The notes below the pieces were generated by a model that did no database searches, had not been told where the DNA came from, and saw nothing but the letters and a program-made list of their open reading frames with translations. Of a DNA stretch of 64,000 bases, positions 53,210 through 62,803 are shown piece by piece; positions within the stretch are counted from its first letter, which is position 1, and each line of letters begins with the position of its first letter. This DNA is from JACCSI01 sp963815285 (GTDB taxonomy: Bacteria; Acidobacteriota; Vicinamibacteria; Vicinamibacterales; UBA2999), in NCBI GenBank assembly GCA_963815285.1, contig CAWFGB010000008.1, positions 62,001-126,000 of the forward strand, in the 5' to 3' direction. The position numbers were made by a program, and so were the translations under genes.

Positions 53210-53920
53210 CTACTGTCGATCGAAGACAAGGCCATAACTCATCGTTGGGCGCAGATTCAGAATCTCGACGGTGACCTTGCCAATCAGGTGGTCAACCTTG
53301 TCCGGGAGGGCCTCCTCGTTGCCTGCATCGAAAATGTCCGAGAGGTTCTGCCGCGAGCGGAGGCGGACATAACGGGGAGCGGTGCCGCCTGCCACCATGC
53401 GATACCAGAGCGAGTCGCCCTGCGTGGAAGATCGGCCAGTGCTGATAGCCGTCTCAAAGGCCTTCGCGGCGCCCGGTTTGAGCTCTACGGTGACCAGCTC
53501 GAGCCGTGGCGTCGGCTGCGGCACGCCAGCGCCGCGCGACAGCGCCGGCAAGTACTCATAGACCGCGTTCTCCACGAACCGGGCGTGCGGTGTGACATTG
53601 AGAATGTTGTCCCGCTCGTCGTCGGCCGCGGCCACGGGGCTGTTCAGACTGGCGGCCGTGTGGCCAAACGTGGCGTAGACAAACCATCGCTGGCGTTCAC
53701 CGGCCCAGATCGTCCAGCCGTACCAGACGAATGGGTCCTTGGCTTGGCGATGCCAGTCGAGGTGGCGAATGTACCCTGATTCGAAATCGACGTTGGCCCC
53801 GTCGTGAGGGCGTAGAAGTGCGATGCGTGCGTACGGCCCCCGCTCGCTTTGCGCGAACAGCGTCGGGATGCCCGTGCCCATCAGCATGACCGCGGCTATT
53901 CCAAGCACGGAGTGCCTCAT
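53210..53920 (-). CDS. Exported protein, NIPSNAP-like ferredoxin fold
   Basis: ATG 53920 (MRHSVLGIAAVMLMGTG) gives 236 residues with a signal peptide ending LFAQS. Two weakly repeated halves follow: ARIALLRPHDGANVDFESGY with WYGWTIWAGERQRWFVYATF, and LELVTVELKPGAAKAFETAI with SLWYRMVAGGTAPRYVRLRS. The pattern (strand, KPG-x-FExA helix, strand, strand with Tyr/Trp) is that of NIPSNAP/dimeric alpha-beta barrel proteins. No catalytic motif is visible; family assignment is tentative. Confidence 0.6.
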   Translation of the reverse strand: MRHSVLGIAAVMLMGTGIPTLFAQSERGPYARIALLRPHDGANVDFESGYIRHLDWHRQAKDPFVWYGWTIWAGERQRWFVYATFGHTAASLNSPVAAADDERDNILNVTPHARFVENAVYEYLPALSRGAGVPQPTPRLELVTVELKPGAAKAFETAISTGRSSTQGDSLWYRMVAGGTAPRYVRLRSRQNLSDIFDAGNEEALPDKVDHLIGKVTVEILNLRPTMSYGLVFDRQ

Positions 53921-54274
53921 GATTCGTCCTCGCGAGACGGGACCATCAGCAGCATCGAGAAGGCCGGCTGCCGCATCCATAGAGCATCGGCGAGATCTGG
54001 TCCTGACCGTAAGGTCCGGATTGCGGAATTCGCTTAGACCAGTCGTCGCCCCGAGGCGGAACGTAGGTCACGTGGGCAGCGGTGTGAGTGTCGGAAGGCG
54101 TCGGAGCGGGTTGCCTGCCTCATCCCCGCGCGTCGCGCGTCGCGAGTTGACCCGATGATTGCCCTGGGCGCCGAATGAGCGCTCCTCGCGTAGACTTGGG
54201 CAAAAAGGAACTGTCGGAAGGGCAGCGACGTGGGCGCTTGTAGGTTGCCTACCGACTAGTTGTGGAGGGCACTC
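53921..54274. other. Divergent intergenic region
   Basis: About 350 bases between two divergent exported-protein genes. No ORF of interest; an unequivocal promoter is not visible, though GTGGAGGGC just before 54275 serves as ribosome site of the plus-strand gene. Confidence 0.5.
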
Positions 54275-54661
54275 ATGCCCATTACGAGACGCGAGTTTGT
54301 CGCTATTGGCCTCGCCGCCGCGACGCACCCGGCACGGGTGAGATCCTCGAACCAAGACACGATGTACGGACTGATTGGACGAATGAAAGCGGTGCCCGGA
54401 CAACGAGACGCACTCATCTCGATTCTCTTGGACGGGACTGGCGCGATGCCGGGCTGCCGTAGCTACATCATCGCTAAGGACCCGTCAGATGCTGACGCGA
54501 TCTGGATCACCGAAGTCTGGGCCGACCAGCCGAGCCATCAGGCTTCCCTGTCGCTTCCCGCGGTCCAGCAGGCGATTGCGCGTGCACGGCCGTTGATAGC
54601 GGGCTTCGCCGAACGGTTCGTGACCGAGCCAGTGGGAGGTCACGGGCTGCCATCCAGCTAG
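54275..54661 (+). CDS. Antibiotic biosynthesis monooxygenase-domain protein with Tat-like leader
   Basis: ATG 54275 (MPITRREFVAIGLAAATHP), with GGAGGG upstream, gives 128 residues. The N-terminus carries a twin-arginine-like TRREFVAIG leader. The mature part is an ABM/dimeric alpha-beta barrel: YGLIGRMKAVPGQRDALISI, MPGCRSYIIAKDPSDADAIW and ITEVWADQPSHQASLSLPAV. The family includes cofactor-independent monooxygenases and quinol or haem-degrading enzymes; activity here is unknown. Confidence 0.8.
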   Translation: MPITRREFVAIGLAAATHPARVRSSNQDTMYGLIGRMKAVPGQRDALISILLDGTGAMPGCRSYIIAKDPSDADAIWITEVWADQPSHQASLSLPAVQQAIARARPLIAGFAERFVTEPVGGHGLPSS

Positions 54662-54729
54662 TGCCGCGAAGTTCCGCCGGCGCTCTCAGACGCAGGTCGA
54701 ACGTGCCGAGATCCAGATTGGAAAACCGG

Positions 54730-54840
54730 AAGTCCGCGGATGTTGAAGCCTTCTTCAAGTCGTTGAAGCATCCCCCGAAGCACGCGTTGCTGGAGGCGCA
54801 CCGAATTTCAGAAGCTGGTGCGACAGTGGATCGCGTGCGT
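54730..54840 (+). pseudogene. Possible DUF1801-like remnant
   Basis: A short stretch KSADVEAFFKSLKHPPKHAL resembles the first helix of DUF1801 proteins (VxxFLxxLxHPxKxxIExxR), then the frame becomes unrelated. Evidence is thin. Confidence 0.3.
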
Positions 54841-54899
54841 TTAGCCTGCACCTTCGCCTGCGATCGGGAGCGAAGGTTGCTCGAGAGCCGCTGGCCGGG

Positions 54900-55688
54900 T
54901 CAGGGGCGGTAGGCCGCGCAGAACGCGCGCCAGTCGCGCTCGGCCTCGTCGAGCGAGCGGCCGTGGACCTGCTGAAAGCGCGTCTCGAAGTCCGACGACC
55001 GCACCCGCTGCAGTTGCTTGAGCCGCTCGGGTCCGCCCTGATCGAGCATGTAGGCGAGAAACGACGCGCTCGCATTGTAGGCCACCTGTGAGGGGTAGTC
55101 CCCCCAGGTGTCGTCATCGACGAGGTTCGACAGATCCGGGATCTGCGAGGCGTTCCTGGCGGTCCATGGATACAGGAACGACTTGCCGCCTTGATGGAAG
55201 CGTTCCGACATCACGGCGGACGCCAGCCCTTCGTTCATGAACGAAGTCGCCGGCGGGCCGAGAGAGTTGTGCTGGATGACGTGATTCGATTCGTGCGCCA
55301 ACAGGCCGTAGGTCGTCTCGAGGGGCGGGCTCACGATGGCGCGCACCGCCCCGGTTTCCGGATACGCCGTGCCCGATCGCTCCGATGTATCGTCGGCGTC
55401 GGCCGCCGATTCATAGAGGAAGAGCGAAATCCGGCCGGCGTAGCGGATGTCGAGCGCGCTCAACGCGAAGGCGTATTGATCTTCGAGGACTTCGCCGAGC
55501 CGCGCCACGTTCTCGGCGGCAAACGATCTCGGGCGCACGTTGAAGATGAAATGCGGCGTCTCGATCACCTCCCAGTTCGTGTCCGTCGACGAGGGACCCA
55601 GGATGGCATGACATGCGTGGCCCGCCCACGCCAGCGCGGCGGCGAGCGCGAATCGACGAAGTCTCGTTCTACGAGTAGAGCGTATCAA
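54900..55688 (-). CDS. Zinc metallopeptidase of the peptidase-MA-like (gluzincin) type
   Basis: The frame opens at TTG 55688; 262 residues with a signal or lipoprotein-like leader (LAAALAWAGHACHAILG). The zinc site is HExxH: His132, Glu133 and His136 in LLAHESNHVIQH, and the third ligand is probably Glu in FMNEGLASAVMS. The preceding helix and NVARLGEVLEDQYAFALSAL are typical of MA-like domains. It should be a periplasmic peptidase; all catalytic residues are present. The non-ATG start is uncertain. Confidence 0.82.
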   Translation of the reverse strand: MIRSTRRTRLRRFALAAALAWAGHACHAILGPSSTDTNWEVIETPHFIFNVRPRSFAAENVARLGEVLEDQYAFALSALDIRYAGRISLFLYESAADADDTSERSGTAYPETGAVRAIVSPPLETTYGLLAHESNHVIQHNSLGPPATSFMNEGLASAVMSERFHQGGKSFLYPWTARNASQIPDLSNLVDDDTWGDYPSQVAYNASASFLAYMLDQGGPERLKQLQRVRSSDFETRFQQVHGRSLDEAERDWRAFCAAYRP

Positions 55689-55780
55689 CGGTTTCTCGAG
55701 TGTCTACAGTGCTCGTCGATGGCGGTTTCCGGGCCGTTCCTACGGAGCGGCTCACTCTAGCTTTCACCAGTACCATCCCG

Positions 55781-56637
55781 TTAGTGGCCAGAGGTCAGCC
55801 CCACCGTGAATCGCGACCGGCCGAAGGTGAACACGTCGTGAGAGGCGCCGCGGCCCTCGCCGCTGTGGAGCCAGGCGGCGTACACCCGCGCCCGCGCTGC
55901 GACACGCACGTCGCCTCGGATCTCGAGAATAGTCTGCCAGCCGCCGCCCCACCCGCTCAGCGTCGTCTCGGTCTCGGCCCGGTGGCGGGCGGTGGATCGT
56001 CCGATCGTCAGGCCGTTACTCCACGCGGCGACGACCGACCATCGCGACCACCGCTGCAGGCGCGAGGCAATCACCACCGCGGTGCCGAGATTGGTCAGAT
56101 CGGTCTGCAGCTCGATGGCGGGCTCGAAGTGACGGTCGAAAGATAGATATTCGCCGCTTCCCTCGACGCCGATGCCGACGTCGAAGCCCGTCATCCAGAG
56201 ATCCCGCCAGGGATAGCGGCGGTACTCGGTACCGGCCGCCTACCCGCCAGGCGCCATCGTCCTCGGGGCCCGCTGTGGTCCGCACCGGCGAGCGCAACTC
56301 AAACCCGCCGGCAGATGCGAACGCCCCCTCGAAGTAATGCAGTCGTGACCGGCGGCCGCGGTCTGTACGAAACGTACACCGCCGGTCCCTGACCTTCCCA
56401 GGAGATCGGCGATGCCAGGACAGGCGGGCCGGTCCTGGCTACGTCGCGCCACCACAGCGACTCGACCCCGGCGGCGACTGTCCACTGCGGAGGCCGTGAT
56501 GTGTCTCCGGGAGACGGCGCGGGTTGCGCGAGGGCAGACGCGGCGATGAAAAACCCCAGCGCGGCGACGTATCCCGCGCGGATGTAGATCGTTCGCGTCT
56601 GCACGACCGCGATGCGTGGCAAGAAGTGCGCCTGCAT
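55781..56637 (-). pseudogene. Outer-membrane beta-barrel gene with two frameshifts
   Basis: Three frames must be joined: signal peptide and first strands to GQGPAVYVSY (56637-~56372), then DRGRRSRLHYFEGAFASAGG to GAWRVGGRYR (~56370-56225), then YPWRDLWMTGFDVGIGVEGS to the stop at 55781 with the terminal strand SRFTVGLTSGH. Each segment is amphipathic-strand-like, so the parental gene encoded a ~280-residue barrel. The frames break near 56371 and near 56220. Confidence 0.7.
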
Positions 56638-56825
56638 TCAGCCCTTCGTCACCGTAAAGGTGGAATACCCGTCATCAAGCTCGAGCGGCTCGCGGCTGCC
56701 TTCAGGCGAAGCCGCCGCTGGAGACGATATCTACTTGGCGCGGGTGGGATCAGAAGGTACAACACCCCAACCACTTGGCACGTAGGTTCATCTTCAACTG
56801 CTCGCGCACGCGAATATCCTGAGTC

Positions 56826-58431
56826 GTGACACTTAGCAATGTCCGACAGGTCGTGCATGTCGCCCTCAGGCTGGATGGCCGCGATGGACGACGCCGGACA
56901 GCATGCTGGCTTGTCGCATACCTGGCGTTCTCGACCGTGCTCGTGTCAGGCGTCTGGCCGTACCTGGAGAATTTTCCGCCGGTCAGTGCCGACGAAGTCT
57001 GGATCATGTCGGCGTCCGTCAAGTTGGCCGACGAGGGGGTCCTCGGGTCGGATCTCTTTGTCGGCTTTCACGGCGCCGACCGTCACTATTTCCTCGCCCT
57101 GCCGGCGCACCACTTCTTTCAGGCAACGTTTTTCAGGGTGTTTGGCGCCGGCGTGGCACAGGCACGGACTCCGTCGCTCGTTGCCGCGGTCGTCCTGCTT
57201 TGTGCCGTCGGGTGGCTCGCTTACAGGTGGGTCGGCCTCCATTGCTCCCTGGCCGTGGGAATCCTCCTGCTGTTCTGGCGCTCTCACCTGATCGGCCCAG
57301 ACGCTCGCCCGCCTCTGCTGGCCCTCGCGCAATCGGGTCGCTACGACGCCACCGCAATGAGCTGCTGGTGGTTGACGATCTTCATGTTCGCGCGGCACCT
57401 CGACACACCGCGCCGGATGACGGCGATCATGTCCGGACTGCTGGGCGGAGTTACCGCACTGACGCAGTACTACGGCGTCGGCGTGCTCATGGGCTGCGCG
57501 GCGACGCTGCTCTGGATAAAGCGACGCGAGAAACATAGACGTCTGTATGCTCGTGAGGTGGCGATCGGCGCCCTCATGCTGATCTGCCTTTATGCCGTCT
57601 ACGTCGGGGTCCATTGGCGGGACTTCCTCGCGCAGACGACGATCCACACCGATCGTCTGCGTTTCTATGATCCGCGGTTTTTCCTGACGAATCTGCTGAA
57701 CGAGTGGCGTCGTTTTGAATGGCTCCTCGACGCGTCTGGAGACATTGCCGGCGGCTGGATGACCCTTCTGGCGATCCCAATCACCTTCCTCGGTACTCGC
57801 GAGACGGGCCCGGGCGGGCGAGAGCCTAGCATTTGCGAGTGCGCTCGCCGCGTTCCTGTCGCTCGCCCTCCTGGACTCCACCAAGGCGAGAATCTACGCG
57901 TCACTTCTGGTACCGGTCCTCTGTCTTGGACTAGCCGCCGCATTGGCCCCTACGCCCGTGGCATCGCGTCGAGCGATTTCGGCTACTCTACGCGTAGTGG
58001 CCGTGTCGATGCTGCTCATCTGGATAGTCCTCGATGGCGTCGCAGGTTATCGCTTCGTGAGGACCGAAGGTCCACGCGTCAGTCCGTACGGCGGGGTCGG
58101 ACACCGTCTTGCGGCGTCGCTCGAACCTCAGGTCACGGTTCTCGGATCGCAGCGCTGGTGGTGGGCGCTGCGTGCGTTCCCATACCGGTCGCTCAACGCC
58201 CAGTGGGAACTCTGGAAGGCCGAGGAGCGTGCCAACCGCAACCCGGATTTCGACACGATGCTGGAGAGGTTCGGCGCCACTTACCTGATCCTGGACAACG
58301 ACACTCGCGGCGATCTGACACGGGTTCCGGCACAACTCCGGCAGCAGGTCGACGACGCTTTGACCCGCGCGAAGAGGGTCGACGCCTGGAGCGACCCTAC
58401 CTACGGCCTTATCGAGATCTACCGGTTCTGA
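56826..58431 (+). pseudogene. GT-C-type membrane glycosyltransferase, split by one extra G
   Basis: From GTG 56826 the protein reads through TM1 (WLVAYLAFSTVLVSGVWPYL), a first periplasmic loop with acidic pair SADEVWIMSAS and nine or so TM helices to IPITFLG near 57792. There the sequence CTCGGTACTC has one G too many: removing it gives FLVLARRARAGESLAFASAL, which continues in the second frame to the stop at 58431 (NAQWELWKAEERANRNPDFD; YGLIEIYRF). The layout is that of ArnT/Pmt-like (GT39/GT83) enzymes that use polyprenyl-phosphate sugars. Either a recent mutation or a sequencing error. Confidence 0.75.
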
Positions 58432-58522
58432 GCGGGCTCGTCGACGACAGCGTTACTCCTGCTCCCTCGCGGTTGATGCGGCGACGAGATAAGATGCTCG
58501 GCGCGTAGCGGGACAACCTGAC

Positions 58523-59884
58523 ATGAGCCACAGAATTGCGTTCTTCCTGATTGCGGCTTGTCTTACGTCGACGAGAGTAGCGGCCCAGCCGGTAACGGAC
58601 CTGGTCACGACGGCGCCGCCAAATCTCGTCATCGGGAACTACAACAGCACGTCGGTCGGCCCGTACGGCGGCCTCGAGGGAACGGCGCACGTGGCGCGCG
58701 TCGACGATCCGTCGGCGGCGTGGTTCAACCCGGCGGGCCTCTCGCGGCAGGCAACTGCACAAATCAGCGGCAGCTCGGGCATGTATCAGCGGACCGTTGT
58801 GGCGCCCGAGGCGCTGCCCAATCGGGGCGGATCGTTCCAGCAACTGCCAAACATCGTGGGGTTCACGTTCGTCCCTCGCAAAGGGCTGACGGTGGGCGCC
58901 GCGCTCGTGTCCACCAATGCCTGGGACCAGCAAACCGACTCCGAGCTCTTCTCGACGGCCGCCGCCGGCGAGCAGCGATTTGCGTATTCGGCCGATTCCG
59001 CCTTCGAACAGCGGATTCTGGCGGTCAGCGTCGGTTACCAGCGGACCGGGTCGTGGCGTTTCGGCGGGGGGTTCGCGTTTTCGCTGATGAACCTCCGTCT
59101 GGTGCAAAGCGCGAGCGATCGCATCGTAGACGCGTCCGGCCTCCGTTCCGTGCTGGTCTCCTCGCGCGCCTCGGGCTCCGCGCTTCAGCTGAGGACCCAG
59201 GGCGGCGCGCAGTACGACATCGGAAACTGGAGATTCGGTGTGGCGCTTCGCAGCCCGGGGCTGATGCTTCACAAGACGGGCTCGCTGCTATTCGACGGCG
59301 TCCTGGCCAGCGATCCCGCATCGTTGGGCGCTTCGTTGTTCGACTCGGACGCGCGACTCGACTATCACCTGCCCTGGGAGTTTCATGGCGGAGCGGCATT
59401 CGTCACGCCGCGCTTCGAGCTGGAGTTCGACGTCCAGGCATACACGTCGATCGAGGCGTATCAGTTGCTCTCGTCCGAGCAGCCGGTGCTCCTCTACGCG
59501 GATGCGGGAGCGAACGCGCCGCCAGCCGTGGCCTCGCGTTCGTTCGCTGGCCTCACGTCCGAATCGGAAAGCGTCGTCAACGTCAGCGCCGGCGGCCACG
59601 TGCGTCTGCTGAAAGACCGCAATTGGCGGGTTCATGCCGGGATCGGCTCGAATGTCTCTCCGGTCGCCCCGTCCGACGTCGTGTTCAACAAGGTTGATCT
59701 GACGACGTGGAGTATCGGTGTCAGCGGAACGCTCGGCAACTTGCAGTTCAGCGTCGGCATCAACCGCCAAATCGGGAGTGCCGACGATGTCACACTGCGA
59801 AACCTGTTGAACGGGCAGGAAGTGCGCTCGCCGATCGACATTCGCCTGGTGGGGTTCATTTACTCACTCGCCTATCAGTTCTGA
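58523..59884 (+). CDS. FadL/OmpP1-type outer-membrane transporter
   Basis: The 453-residue protein has a signal peptide ending VAAQP. It carries the FadL hallmark region GTAHVARVDDPSAAWFNPAG (NPAG motif after the hatch) and long amphipathic strands through LVGFIYSLAYQF, a proper BAM signal. The family moves hydrophobic compounds such as fatty acids or aromatic hydrocarbons across the outer membrane. Ligand unknown. Confidence 0.85.
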   Translation: MSHRIAFFLIAACLTSTRVAAQPVTDLVTTAPPNLVIGNYNSTSVGPYGGLEGTAHVARVDDPSAAWFNPAGLSRQATAQISGSSGMYQRTVVAPEALPNRGGSFQQLPNIVGFTFVPRKGLTVGAALVSTNAWDQQTDSELFSTAAAGEQRFAYSADSAFEQRILAVSVGYQRTGSWRFGGGFAFSLMNLRLVQSASDRIVDASGLRSVLVSSRASGSALQLRTQGGAQYDIGNWRFGVALRSPGLMLHKTGSLLFDGVLASDPASLGASLFDSDARLDYHLPWEFHGGAAFVTPRFELEFDVQAYTSIEAYQLLSSEQPVLLYADAGANAPPAVASRSFAGLTSESESVVNVSAGGHVRLLKDRNWRVHAGIGSNVSPVAPSDVVFNKVDLTTWSIGVSGTLGNLQFSVGINRQIGSADDVTLRNLLNGQEVRSPIDIRLVGFIYSLAYQF

Positions 59885-60083
59885 TACGTCCTTCGCGAGG
59901 GCGATCTCGGCTTGGCCGTAACGTCCGGATGAGCAATCGACGGCCCGGTGGACAGCTGACAGAGGTGTCGGACTCGGCCGCCGCACACTCCACTACGTGC
60001 ATCACCGGGCTGCCGGTCGGGTAAGATGCGATGCGCGCGACCCCGGATGCGCGCAAGGGCTTTGTGCGCCTGGACCGAGAATC

Positions 60084-61124
60084 ATGAGCACAGGACTGTC
60101 CGCACGGTTCTTCTTAGTCGTGCTGCTGGCCACGCCCGCCGGTGTTATTGCACAGGACGGCTTGAATGGCACGCTGCTGATCGCCAACCGCACGGGCGGC
60201 AGCATTTCGTTATTCGACCTGGGCACCAGGGTCGAGATGGCGCGTGTGCCGATCGGACCGATCATCCCACACGAAGTGGCCGTCAGCCCCAACGGGCGGC
60301 TCGCGCTGACCGGTGAATACGGGCCCAACGACAACCCCGGGCGTCATCTCGTGGTGATCGACGTCGCCGAGGGACGACAGGCGGGACGCATCGATCTGGG
60401 CCCGCAATCGAGGCCGCATAGCATCGTGTTCATGAAGGACGGCCAACGCGCCGTCGCCACGCTCGAGCTGTCGGATCGCGTGGCGCTCGTGGATGTACTC
60501 GGGCGGAAGGTAATCCGCATGTACGCCACCGGAGGACGCGAGGGTCACATGGTGCGGCTCAGTCCCGACGGGACGAGGGCGTATGTCACCAGCCGGGGTG
60601 CGGAAGGAACGCTGTCGGTCATCTCGCTCGAGGCCGACACACCCCCGGTCGTGATTCCCACAGGCAGGGGCGCTGAGGGCCTGGCGGTGTCGCCGGACGG
60701 CAGCGAGGTCTGGGTTGTCAACCGACTGGCAGGTACGATCTCCATCGTCGACACGCGCTCGCTCACGGTGGCCGCGACCCTTGACGTGCCGCCCGACGCG
60801 CGCCGCGCTGAGATCTCCGTCGGGGGCCGCGTGCTGGTGCCGCACGGCGGCCCGCCTGACTCGCCGGCACAGTTCCTCTCGGTGTATGACCTGCGGCGTC
60901 GGGTGCTCATCGGCCGGCACGCGATGCACGAGGGGCGGAAGGAACCGGGCGGCTTCGGCATCCACATCGTCAGCGAACGGGCTTTTGCGAGCGACCGCGC
61001 CGGCCGGGCGCTCCTGGCGCTGGACCTGGCCAACGTCGCGACGGCTAGTGTGATCGCGACCGGCCTCGACGACCCGGACGGCCTGGCGTACTCGCCGGTG
61101 CGCGTGTCCGTGTTGGAGCGGTGA
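60084..61124 (+). CDS. Exported YVTN-type beta-propeller protein
   Basis: ATG 60084 (MSTGLSARFFLVVLLATPAG) gives 346 residues with a signal peptide ending VIAQD. About seven blades of the YVTN/lactonase type follow, with repeated SPNGRLALTGE, SPDGTRAYVTSRGA, SPDGSEVWVVNRLAG and TISIVDTRSL elements. Such proteins bind ligands or other proteins in the periplasm; no enzymatic residues are evident. Confidence 0.85.
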   Translation: MSTGLSARFFLVVLLATPAGVIAQDGLNGTLLIANRTGGSISLFDLGTRVEMARVPIGPIIPHEVAVSPNGRLALTGEYGPNDNPGRHLVVIDVAEGRQAGRIDLGPQSRPHSIVFMKDGQRAVATLELSDRVALVDVLGRKVIRMYATGGREGHMVRLSPDGTRAYVTSRGAEGTLSVISLEADTPPVVIPTGRGAEGLAVSPDGSEVWVVNRLAGTISIVDTRSLTVAATLDVPPDARRAEISVGGRVLVPHGGPPDSPAQFLSVYDLRRRVLIGRHAMHEGRKEPGGFGIHIVSERAFASDRAGRALLALDLANVATASVIATGLDDPDGLAYSPVRVSVLER

Positions 61125-61206
61125 TTGGAGCCGAGATCCACGGCTGCGAATCAGCCGGACCACGATTCCGAAGGGCCATGATGACGAACGCGATCCTTCA
61201 TGTCAC

Positions 61207-62175
61207 ATGCTGACTGAGCCCGCCTATCTACGGCTGGGGTGCGACGCGCTCGCCAGCCGCGCGCGCCGCGCGGTCGCGACATTGGCGGACTGTCGCGCCT
61301 GCCCGCGTGATTGCGGTGTGAACCGTCTCGAGGATCGCTGGTCCGCCTGCAAGACCGGCCGCTACGCCGTCGTCTCGAGCTGCTTCCCGCACTTTGGCGA
61401 GGAGGACTGTCTGAGAGGATGGAACGGCTCGGGCACGATCTTCTTCGGGCACTGCAATCTGCGCTGTGTCTTCTGTCAGAACTTCGACATCAGCCAGGAC
61501 ATCAAGCCGGCATCGGAGCGCGGATCGACGCCCCAGGAGATCGCCGGCATGATGCTGTGGCTCCAGGCTCAGGGGTGTCACAACATCAACTTCGTCACAC
61601 CCGAGCACGTGGCGCCGCAAATCGTCGAAGCCGTCAGCGCGGCCGCGGCGATCGGCCTGCGCCTGCCGATCGTGTACAACACGAGTGCGTACGACGCGCT
61701 CGAGAGCGTCGCCCTCCTCGAGGACATCGTCGACATCTTCATGCCGGACTTCAAGTACTGGTCGGCCGAGCGGAGCAAGACGTACATGAAGGCGGCGGAC
61801 TATCCAGACGCCGCCCGCGCCGCCATACAGGCGATGCACGCCCAGGTGGGCCCGCTCGTTTTTGATGATGACGGGATCGCCCGGCGCGGTCTGCTTATCC
61901 GTCATCTGGTCATGCCCGGGTGTCTGGACGAGACGAAGGCCATCCTCGAATGGATCGCCTCGACGATCGGATGCGATACCTACGTGAACCTCATGGATCA
62001 GTACCATCCCACCGGCAAGGTGAGTGAATCTGCGCATCCCGAGATCAACCGGCGCCTGACCTCCGCGGAGTTTCGCGGGGCCCAGCGCCTCGCGAGCGAT
62101 CTCGGGCTGAAGCGTCTGGACGTTCGCCGCCCGCACCCGCGCCTGCGGAGGCGGGTGATGCTCGTCGAGGCATGA
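61207..62175 (+). CDS. Radical SAM protein of the PflA-like class
   Basis: The 322-residue protein has an N-terminal Cys-rich segment (CRACPRDCGVNRLEDRWSAC) and the radical SAM cluster motif C83-x3-C87-x2-C90 in GHCNLRCVFCQN. TIM-barrel elements follow (NINFVTPEHVAPQIVEAVS; VDIFMPDFKYWSA; TYVNLMDQYHPTGKV). It resembles uncharacterised PflX/PflA-type activating enzymes that generate 5'-deoxyadenosyl radical. Its target is unknown; no formate-lyase-like gene is in the window. Confidence 0.88.
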   Translation: MLTEPAYLRLGCDALASRARRAVATLADCRACPRDCGVNRLEDRWSACKTGRYAVVSSCFPHFGEEDCLRGWNGSGTIFFGHCNLRCVFCQNFDISQDIKPASERGSTPQEIAGMMLWLQAQGCHNINFVTPEHVAPQIVEAVSAAAAIGLRLPIVYNTSAYDALESVALLEDIVDIFMPDFKYWSAERSKTYMKAADYPDAARAAIQAMHAQVGPLVFDDDGIARRGLLIRHLVMPGCLDETKAILEWIASTIGCDTYVNLMDQYHPTGKVSESAHPEINRRLTSAEFRGAQRLASDLGLKRLDVRRPHPRLRRRVMLVEA

Positions 62176-62220
62176 CCATACCGGTCGCACCGGCGGTAGT
62201 TTGATTCTTCGGCCGGCTGG

Positions 62221-62694
62221 TCAGGCTCCCATCGGAATCCCGAAGTCAGCGACGGTCGGCTTCACCAGCTCCTCGAAGTCTCGATACCGCATGCGAATGG
62301 CCTCGCGGTGCGAGCCGCCATTGAACAGGATTTCGGGATCCGCCGTCAGGCACCTGTCGACCACGACCGGCTGCTTGTACAGCGGACCGAACGGCGGCAT
62401 CGCTCCGACTTCGCAGTCCCAATAGAGCGGCTGGATTTCAGCTTCGCTTGCCAGCCGCACCGAGCGGGCGCCACAGGCCGCGCGAAACCGATCGAGATCC
62501 ACGAGGCGATCCGCAGGCAGCACGGCGAGGGTCGGCTGGTCGTCGACCATGCAGACGACGGCCTTGGCCCATTCGCGCCCGGGCACATGCGTGGCGGCCG
62601 CCTCCTCCTGTGCCGTGTAAGCAACCGGATGCTCTACCACCGAGAAGTGCACACCATGTTGTTCGAGATAGTGGCTGACCGAGGCAGGTAGCAT
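62221..62694 (-). CDS. YbaK/EbsC-type aminoacyl-tRNA deacylase
   Basis: The 157-residue protein matches the YbaK fold: HGVHFSVVEHPVAYTAQEEA, invariant Lys in GREWAKAVVCM, LPADRLVDLDRFRAACGARS and EVGAMPPFGPLYKQPVVVDR. Family members hydrolyse mischarged Cys- or Ala-tRNA(Pro) or related species. Divergent from mtnB by about 110 bases. Confidence 0.9.
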   Translation of the reverse strand: MLPASVSHYLEQHGVHFSVVEHPVAYTAQEEAAATHVPGREWAKAVVCMVDDQPTLAVLPADRLVDLDRFRAACGARSVRLASEAEIQPLYWDCEVGAMPPFGPLYKQPVVVDRCLTADPEILFNGGSHREAIRMRYRDFEELVKPTVADFGIPMGA

Positions 62695-62803
62695 AGGCGC
62701 CTCCGTTGACGAGAGTGCTCAGGGGGACGCTACGCCTTCGCGACGGGCGTGTCAATTTCGGCGCGGGGTAAGATCGCGGGGAAGCGAGAACGACTGGTCC
62801 GCG

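Noticed and set aside
62700..62803. SAM riboswitch upstream of mtnB
   Set aside because: The mtnB leader is only about 100 bases and shows neither the SAM-I core nor a terminator hairpin.
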